DNA from: Clostridia bacterium
GTDB taxonomy: Bacteria > Bacillota > Clostridia > UBA1381
Assembly: GCA_017521775.1 (NCBI GenBank)
Contig: JAFXBO010000061.1
Span: 1 to 6,585, forward strand
Direction: 5' to 3'
Length of the DNA: 6,585 bases
The translations under genes and the position numbers were made by a program. Numbering within the stretch: position 1 is the first letter of the stretch; the number at the start of each line of letters is the position of its first letter. The notes under the pieces are model-generated. The model worked only from the letters and a program-made list of their open reading frames with translations. It did not search any database and was not told the origin of the DNA. This document shows positions 1 through 4,541 of this stretch, in pieces.

Positions 1-72
1 ATCATAGTACATAGGATTTCTTGAAAATGCCCATCTATGAGCATAAGAAACTGCCTTTTCCCTGTCATACAT
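1..72 (-). CDS. Putative amidase domain protein (Amidase_6-like), 5' end only
   Basis: Reading the minus strand from the ATG at 72-70 gives 24 open codons to the window edge. They begin MYDREKAVSYAHRWAF and continue with SRNPMYYD. The pattern YxRxxAVxYAxxWAxxRNPxYY is, from memory, the opening of the putative amidase domain (Pfam Amidase_6) found in Clostridia and Bacillus proteins, where it is followed by a GGDCTNFxSQ catalytic-cysteine segment. That segment would lie outside this window. The start is well supported: a GAGGTG Shine-Dalgarno sits at 84-79, six bases before the ATG. No signal peptide is visible, so the domain begins right at the N-terminus. The gene diverges from the HprK/YifB gene. 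Its substrate is unknown; a peptidoglycan or peptide amide bond is a family-level guess. Only 24 residues are visible, so the assignment is moderate. Confidence 0.68.
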   Translation of the reverse strand, partial: MYDREKAVSYAHRWAFSRNPMYYD

Positions 73-102
73 ATATTTCACCTCGCATTTTAATATATTC
101 AC

Positions 103-131
103 TTGCTTTTTATAAAGTGTTGTTATATAAT
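103..131 (+). promoter_or_regulatory. SigA-type promoter of the HprK/YifB gene
   Basis: TTGCTT (103-108) and a perfect TATAAT (126-131) are separated by 17 bases. Transcription would start near 138, leaving a short leader. An AAGGAG ribosome binding site at 148-153 follows. The TATAAT lies inside the -35 to -10 spacer of the minus-strand candidate promoter, so the two may compete for polymerase. Confidence 0.6.
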
Positions 132-136
132 ATGAA
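109..136 (-). promoter_or_regulatory. Candidate promoter for the amidase-like gene
   Basis: On the minus strand, TTCATA (136-131) and TATAAA (114-109) are separated by 16 bases. They match the -35 and -10 consensus at 4/6 and 5/6 positions. The start of transcription would be near 102, giving a leader of about 30 bases. It overlaps the plus-strand promoter at 103-131. In DNA this AT-rich such matches arise easily, so it is only a candidate. Confidence 0.35.
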
Positions 137-166
137 ATATATTAATTAAGGAGAATGAATCTACAT

Positions 167-2419
167 ATGATAATCAATCTTGCAGGGCTTATAATGGAAG
201 TTAAGCTCAGATGGAAATACACATATGATTTGTGTAAAAACTATTTGTATGAAGGTGATGAAAAACCTTTATTCACTGTCTATGCGACAAATGAAGAGTT
301 GGAGGCAGAGAATAAAAAAACACCCGGGTTTTCGCCCGAAGTGTTGGAAAGCACCTGCGTTTACAGGAATATCTGCCGTGAGCTTTTGAAATATGATGCA
401 ATTTTAATTCATTCTGCTGCGATAAGTGTTGATAACGAGGCATATTTATTTACAGCCAACAGTGGGACGGGTAAAACAACACATATTAATTTGTGGCTTG
501 ATAAATTTAAAGACCGTGCATTTATAATAAACGGGGATAAGCCTATTATAAGAAGGACCAAAGAAGGTATTTATGTTTATGGAACGCCTTGGTGCGGAAA
601 AGAAGGCTTTAATAAAAATGTTGCAGTGAAGTTAAAGGGAATTTGCATCCTTGAAAGAGGAGAAGAAAATATCATTGAAAAGACAGATAAAAAAGATGCA
701 TTGACATTTTTAATCTCCCAGACTTCAAGACCTAAAGATGTTGATAACACAGATTTGATGCTTAAAAATTTGGAGAATATTGTTGAAAATACACCTGTTT
801 ACAGACTTTGGTGCAATATGAATATGAAAGCCTGTGAGATTTGTTATAATGAAATGAATAAAAAGCAAAAGGAAAGAAAACCAATGAGCATTGCGAAAAT
901 AAAATCAGCAGGGCTCAGTGGAATTGATGGGTATGTTGTTGATGTGCAGACAGATATATCAGGAGGATTGCCTGCGTTTGAAATTGTCGGACTTCCAGAT
1001 ACTGCAGTCAGAGAAGCCAAGGAGAGAATACGCTCTTCTATAAAAAATATCGGGGCGTCTTTCCCTGGGAAAAGGGTTATAATAAACCTTGCTCCTGCTG
1101 CGTGCAAAAAAGAAGGCTCGGTTTATGATATGCCGATGGCAGTTTCGATTATGTGTGCAACAGGGCAGATAAGAAGTGAAGATATAGGTGAATATGCGTT
1201 TATGGGAGAGCTTGCTTTAGACGGTGGAGTTGCAGCCATCAAGGGCGTATTGCCTATGGTGATTTCTCTTTATAAAGCTGGAATTAAAAAGATATTTGTT
1301 CCTTATGAGAATTCATCAGAGGCAGCAGTAATTGAAGGATGTACGATATATCCTGTTAAGAATTTACGGGATATAGTCGAGCATTTTAATTCGGATAACA
1401 GAATTATACAACACATAGTTGATATTTCAAGAATCCTTTCGGCTGCCGATGATTCAGTTCTGGATTTTTGTGATGTAAAGGGACAAGAAAGTGTTAAAAG
1501 AGCAATTGAAATTGCAGCTGCAGGAAACCACAATATCCTGATGATAGGTTCACCCGGAACAGGAAAAACTATGCTTGCACAGAGAATAGGCTCAATTCTT
1601 CCTGATTTGAGTTTTGATGAGGCTTTAGAAGTTACAAAGATACATTCAATAGCAGGTGAATTGCCAAAAGATATGCCATTAATATCAAAAAGACCATTCA
1701 GGCATCCTCATCACACAATTTCAGGGGCAGGCTTATCAGGAGGAGGAAGTGTGCCAAAACCTGGGGAATTGTCACTTGCCCATAACGGAGTTTTATTTTT
1801 GGACGAGCTTCCTGAATTCAGACGCGATGTTCTGGAGATGATGCGACAGCCCCTTGAGGATGGAACAGTTACCATTTCAAGAGTTAATGCGACATTATCT
1901 TATCCTTGTAATCTGATGCTTGTTGCATCAATGAATCCTTGCAAATGCGGATATTTGGGGGATGCGCACAGAAATTGTACTTGCACCGAGAATGAAATTG
2001 CAAGGTACAGAAGTAAAATTTCAGGACCGTTACTGGATAGAATTGATATACAGGTAGAGGTTGAAAATGTCAATTATGATGATTTGAGTTCTGCCAGAAA
2101 AAGTGAGAGCAGCAGGGACATAAAAAAACGAGTTGACAAAGCAAGAAAAATACAGATAGAAAGATATAAAAATTATAATATATATTCCAATTCTCAGCTT
2201 GATGCAGGATTACTGCAGGAATTTTGCAAGCTTGGAGAAGAAGAAAATGAGATTTTAAGGGCTGCTTTTGATAACCTCGGATTGAGTGCAAGAGCACATT
2301 CAAGAATTTTGAAGGTTGCAAGAACTATTGCTGACCTTGAGGAAAGTGAAAATATAACAGCAGCACATTTGGCAGAAGCAATTCAATACAGAAGTCTTGA
2401 CAGAAAATTTTTTAAATAA
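167..2419 (+). CDS. In-frame fusion of an HPr-kinase-like protein and a YifB/ComM-type AAA+ ATPase
   Basis: The 750-aa frame joins two proteins (numbering from ATG 167). Residues 1-239 resemble HPr-kinase/PEP-carboxykinase-like proteins: a conserved His at 82 (LIHSA), a P-loop SGTGKTTH around 99-106, NGDKP at 122-126, GTPWCGK at 139-145 and a C-terminal LWCNMNMKAC at 214-223. Relatives include peptide-tailoring kinases of lasso-peptide clusters, but no substrate is evident here. Residues 240-750 are a complete YifB/ComM Mg-chelatase-type ATPase: a Lon-like N-terminal domain with SVYDMPMAV at 318-326, Walker A GSPGTGKT 461-468, FRHPHH near 511-516, Walker B VLFLDE 542-547, sensor 1 SMN 588-590, a four-cysteine cluster (592, 594, 604, 606), arginine finger R625 in LDRID, and sensor 2 SARAHSR 707-713. 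ComM proteins drive branch migration during DNA uptake. The start is uncertain. ATG 155 lies one base from the AAGGAG at 148-153. ATG 167 is 13 bases away but gives the usual family N-terminus (LAGL..E...Y.YT..LC..YL). ATG 194 has no good site. The YifB part alone is 511 aa, the normal family length. Confidence 0.85.
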   Translation: MIINLAGLIMEVKLRWKYTYDLCKNYLYEGDEKPLFTVYATNEELEAENKKTPGFSPEVLESTCVYRNICRELLKYDAILIHSAAISVDNEAYLFTANSGTGKTTHINLWLDKFKDRAFIINGDKPIIRRTKEGIYVYGTPWCGKEGFNKNVAVKLKGICILERGEENIIEKTDKKDALTFLISQTSRPKDVDNTDLMLKNLENIVENTPVYRLWCNMNMKACEICYNEMNKKQKERKPMSIAKIKSAGLSGIDGYVVDVQTDISGGLPAFEIVGLPDTAVREAKERIRSSIKNIGASFPGKRVIINLAPAACKKEGSVYDMPMAVSIMCATGQIRSEDIGEYAFMGELALDGGVAAIKGVLPMVISLYKAGIKKIFVPYENSSEAAVIEGCTIYPVKNLRDIVEHFNSDNRIIQHIVDISRILSAADDSVLDFCDVKGQESVKRAIEIAAAGNHNILMIGSPGTGKTMLAQRIGSILPDLSFDEALEVTKIHSIAGELPKDMPLISKRPFRHPHHTISGAGLSGGGSVPKPGELSLAHNGVLFLDELPEFRRDVLEMMRQPLEDGTVTISRVNATLSYPCNLMLVASMNPCKCGYLGDAHRNCTCTENEIARYRSKISGPLLDRIDIQVEVENVNYDDLSSARKSESSRDIKKRVDKARKIQIERYKNYNIYSNSQLDAGLLQEFCKLGEEENEILRAAFDNLGLSARAHSRILKVARTIADLEESENITAAHLAEAIQYRSLDRKFFK
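842..886 (+). promoter_or_regulatory. Possible internal promoter and ribosome binding site for separate YifB expression
   Basis: TGT followed directly by TATAAT (842-850) is a perfect extended -10 element. No good -35 is present 16-18 bases upstream. Transcription would begin near 857, ahead of an AGGA core (870-873) that lies 10 bases before an in-frame ATG at 884-886. That ATG is the canonical YifB N-terminus (MSIAKIKSAGL). The sequence suggests, but does not prove, that a stand-alone 511-aa YifB is also made. Confidence 0.4.
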
Positions 2420-2427
2420 AGTATAAT
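2397..2427 (+). promoter_or_regulatory. Possible upstream promoter for the ABC transporter gene
   Basis: A perfect TTGACA (2397-2402), inside the last codons of the YifB part, and a perfect TATAAT (2422-2427) are 19 bases apart. That spacing is two bases longer than optimal and would weaken the promoter. It would give a leader of about 135 bases containing the second promoter and the palindrome at 2532-2547. Confidence 0.35.
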
Positions 2428-2471
2428 TCTGTGGTAAAATTTACAATTATATTACATTATTTAGTTTAGGG

Positions 2472-2500
2472 TTGACTTTTAGTTTTGTATTAATTATACT
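2472..2500 (+). promoter_or_regulatory. Main SigA-type promoter of the ABC transporter gene
   Basis: TTGACT (2472-2477) and TATACT (2495-2500) are separated by exactly 17 bases, each one mismatch from consensus. Transcription would start near 2507, giving a leader of about 60 bases. The TTG of this -35 box is in frame with the transporter and could be miscalled as its start codon. The promoter reading argues against that. Confidence 0.7.
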
Positions 2501-2531
2501 GCAAGGCGAGAGAAAAAAATCAAACGAAAAG

Positions 2532-2547
2532 TATTTAAATTTAAATA
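2532..2547 (+). promoter_or_regulatory. 16-bp perfect palindrome, possible operator in the ABC transporter leader
   Basis: TATTTAAATTTAAATA is a perfect 16-bp palindrome lying about 25-40 bases after the predicted transcription start and just before the AAGGGG ribosome binding site (2552-2557). Its size and place fit a dimeric repressor such as a MarR- or TetR-type protein. AT-rich palindromes also arise by chance, and no regulator gene is present in the window. Confidence 0.3.
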
Positions 2548-2567
2548 GTGTAAGGGGCGATTTTTTT

Positions 2568-4349
2568 ATGAACGATAAGAGCAAAATAAAGGGTTTCTGG
2601 AAACATATTTTTCCATATATAAAGCCTTATTCTAAAAGACTTATAATAACGGTTATGTGTGCAATGGTAGTTGGCGCGATGGTTGCTCTTCAGCCATTGG
2701 TTATCAAATGGATAGTTGACGAAGGAATATCCAATCCAAGCTTTAATGATAGTGAAAAAATGTCCTTTGTAATTAAAATGTGTATTTTCTATATTGCAAT
2801 ATCTGCTGCAAGAATAGGAAGCTGGGCATTGGCCTATACAAATATATTAAAAACTCTTGAAGGTATATTATTCTCTATTCGTTCAAATTTCTTTGACCAT
2901 GTTCAGAACATGCATTTCAAATTTTTTGAAAAGACATCAGTTGGTGAGCTTTTTAACTGTATAATGGGTTCGCCCATAACAAATGTAAAGACATATTTGC
3001 AGACAATATTTTTAAATGTTCCATATCAGGCAATTTCATTGATTGTGTCATTATTTGCACTTTCTACATACGACTGGTTTTTGACAATTTTGTTGCTTTT
3101 GACAGTTGCAACTATGGCAACAATAAACTTTTTGTCAAAGAGAAGAGTAAGAACTGCATTCAAAGATTACATAAAGACAGAGACAGAGGCGAGCCAATAT
3201 CTTAATGACTCTCTTCAAGGTATGGAATCGGTAAAACTCTATTCGATTGAGCAAGACCAATTCAAGACTTTTAGATACTATATCTCAAGTATGTATGAAA
3301 AGGGAATTAAGGCGACATTAAGGCAATATACTGCTGCTATCGGACCTGAATTCACACAGTTTGTTGGTACTGCTGTAGTGTATTTTGTCGGAGCTATGGC
3401 ATGCATATACAGAGGTTTGTCAATAGGTGTGTTATATGCGTTTTTGTCAAGTATGGGAAGTATTTTGATGATTTTTTTGCAGTGGATGGCTCTTGGTATT
3501 CAAAAAACAAGTGCAGAAGCAGGATTTCATAAAATTAAAGAAATTCTTGATGAAGAAACAGAAACTCCTGAGGTTCAAGAAGGTCAACAAAGAGATATTA
3601 AAATTGAAAAAGAAAGAGCAAGAAATAAGAATATTCCATGCATTTCGTTTGAAAATGTTGATTTTGCGTATGATAATAAAAAAATATTTGAAAAGCTTAA
3701 TTGTGATATAGATTATAATGAGAGTGTTGCGCTTGTTGGGGAAAGTGGAAGTGGAAAAAGCACATTCACAAAACTTTTGATGCGTCTTTATGATTTGGAT
3801 GGTGGAGAAATCAGGGTTCATGGGCAAGATGTAAAAAAATATAAAACTCACGACTTGAGAGTCACCTTTGGAGTTGTTCCACAAAATCCGTTTATATTCG
3901 TTGGAACAATTTGGGATAATGTTAAGATAGCTCGTCCGAATGCAACTAATCAGGAGATTATAAAGGCAATGGAAATTGCGCATGTTCACGAATTTGTGAA
4001 TGAGCTTGAAAATGGTTGGAATACCGTTGTTGGAGATGGTGCACTTGGATTATCCGGGGGTCAGAAACAGAGGATTGCTATTGCAAGAGCTGTTTTGGGA
4101 GAGCCTGATATTCTTATTTTTGATGAGGCTACCTCAGCGCTTGATAATATATCCGAAAGACATATCCAACAGGCAATGGAGGAATTAATGAAATCTCACA
4201 CTGTGTTGATTGTTGCGCACAGGTTATCAACAATAAAAAATGTTGACAGAATTTTGGTATTTAATAAGGGTGAAATTGTTCAGCAGGGAAGCTATGATGA
4301 GCTTTCTGAAAAGGAAGGAATTTTTAAAAATCTTTTAAGTGTTCAATGA
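2568..4349 (+). CDS. ABC exporter half-transporter (membrane domain plus ATPase domain)
   Basis: The 593-aa product has the MsbA/LmrA/BmrA-type exporter layout. The N-terminal membrane domain has hydrophobic segments at about 22-45, 67-91, 150-167, 170-190, 263-281 and 286-310. A charged linker (about 327-356) leads to a complete nucleotide-binding domain: A-loop Tyr368, Walker A GESGSGKST 391-399, Q-loop Gln439, signature LSGGQ 495-499, Walker B ILIFDE 515-520 with the catalytic Glu, D-loop SALD 523-526 and switch His551. Since all catalytic residues are intact and no second half-transporter is adjacent, it probably works as a homodimer exporting a lipid, drug or peptide across the cytoplasmic membrane. 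The substrate cannot be told from sequence. The ATG at 2568 is chosen because it follows AAGGGG (2552-2557) by 10 bases and gives a normal exporter N-terminus (FWKHIFPYIKPY). The frame remains open upstream to a TTG at 2472, but that is a -35 box. The gene has its own promoter and terminator, so it is likely monocistronic. Confidence 0.9.
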   Translation: MNDKSKIKGFWKHIFPYIKPYSKRLIITVMCAMVVGAMVALQPLVIKWIVDEGISNPSFNDSEKMSFVIKMCIFYIAISAARIGSWALAYTNILKTLEGILFSIRSNFFDHVQNMHFKFFEKTSVGELFNCIMGSPITNVKTYLQTIFLNVPYQAISLIVSLFALSTYDWFLTILLLLTVATMATINFLSKRRVRTAFKDYIKTETEASQYLNDSLQGMESVKLYSIEQDQFKTFRYYISSMYEKGIKATLRQYTAAIGPEFTQFVGTAVVYFVGAMACIYRGLSIGVLYAFLSSMGSILMIFLQWMALGIQKTSAEAGFHKIKEILDEETETPEVQEGQQRDIKIEKERARNKNIPCISFENVDFAYDNKKIFEKLNCDIDYNESVALVGESGSGKSTFTKLLMRLYDLDGGEIRVHGQDVKKYKTHDLRVTFGVVPQNPFIFVGTIWDNVKIARPNATNQEIIKAMEIAHVHEFVNELENGWNTVVGDGALGLSGGQKQRIAIARAVLGEPDILIFDEATSALDNISERHIQQAMEELMKSHTVLIVAHRLSTIKNVDRILVFNKGEIVQQGSYDELSEKEGIFKNLLSVQ

Positions 4350-4355
4350 TTAATT

Positions 4356-4382
4356 AAGCCACACGGTTGTGTGGCTTTTTTT
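4356..4382 (+). terminator. Intrinsic terminator after the ABC transporter gene
   Basis: AAGCCACAC (4356-4364) pairs with GTGTGGCTT (4369-4377) across a GGTT loop. This gives a perfect 9-bp stem that runs into seven consecutive T residues (4376-4382). It starts seven bases after the stop codon and separates the transporter from the dehydratase gene. Confidence 0.93.
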
Positions 4383-4417
4383 GTTCGTAAAAAAATAAAA
4401 AAATAGTTATTTTGGTA

Positions 4418-4446
4418 TTGAAAAAAATAATTTAATGTGATATAAT
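4418..4446 (+). promoter_or_regulatory. Strong extended -10 promoter of the diol dehydratase gene
   Basis: TTGAAA (4418-4423) and a perfect TATAAT (4441-4446) are separated by 17 bases, and TGA immediately before the -10 forms an extended element. A-rich sequence lies just upstream (4389-4403), UP-element-like. Transcription would start near 4453 and give a leader of about 89 bases. This predicts high basal strength, which makes repression or activation control at the downstream inverted repeat plausible. Confidence 0.72.
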
Positions 4447-4461
4447 GTATCTGTAGATTTG

Positions 4462-4481
4462 TGCCATGAAAAAGTATGGCA
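4462..4481 (+). promoter_or_regulatory. Inverted repeat in the diol dehydratase leader, possible operator
   Basis: TGCCAT (4462-4467) and ATGGCA (4476-4481) form a perfect 6-bp inverted repeat with an 8-base gap, centred about 19 bases after the predicted transcription start. No T-run follows, so it is not a terminator. It could be a DNA operator or an RNA hairpin. I do not recognise it as a catabolite-repression (cre) site. Confidence 0.35.
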
Positions 4482-4541
4482 AGACATTAAAGAAAAATGA
4501 AAAAATATTATAGATTTTAAAAGAAAAGGAGAATATGAAAA

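Noticed and set aside
844..1107. Minus-strand open frames opposite the YifB, kinase and dehydratase genes (for example 844-1107, 1303-1533, 2070-2321, 4407-4625, 4744-4977)
   Set aside because: All lie opposite or largely opposite conserved plus-strand coding sequence, lack ribosome binding sites I can support, and translate to no recognisable family.
2420..2471. A terminator after the HprK/YifB gene
   Set aside because: Only short A/T repeats such as GTAAA-A-TTTAC are present. There is no GC-containing stem followed by a T-run.
2472..2567. A TTG start at 2472 adding 32 residues to the ABC exporter
   Set aside because: The TTG is the first half of a -35 box with a matching -10 seventeen bases on. 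The added residues are unlike exporter N-termini, and ATG 2568 has its own ribosome binding site.
3447..3989. A 180-codon open frame on the minus strand opposite the ABC ATPase domain
   Set aside because: It lies wholly within a well-supported gene, its product is low-complexity and rich in F, N, I and S, and it has no recognisable domain. It is a shadow of the plus-strand codon bias.
4466..4520. Short leader frames in the dehydratase 5' region (ATG 4466, 15 codons; ATG 4497, 7 codons)
   Set aside because: Neither has a convincing Shine-Dalgarno sequence. The codons are those expected of random A-rich DNA, and no run of regulatory codons suggests attenuation.
4383..4541. A riboswitch or cobalamin element before the dehydratase
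   Set aside because: The leader is about 89 bases and almost entirely A/T with one short hairpin. No conserved riboswitch core is visible, and the enzyme does not need B12.
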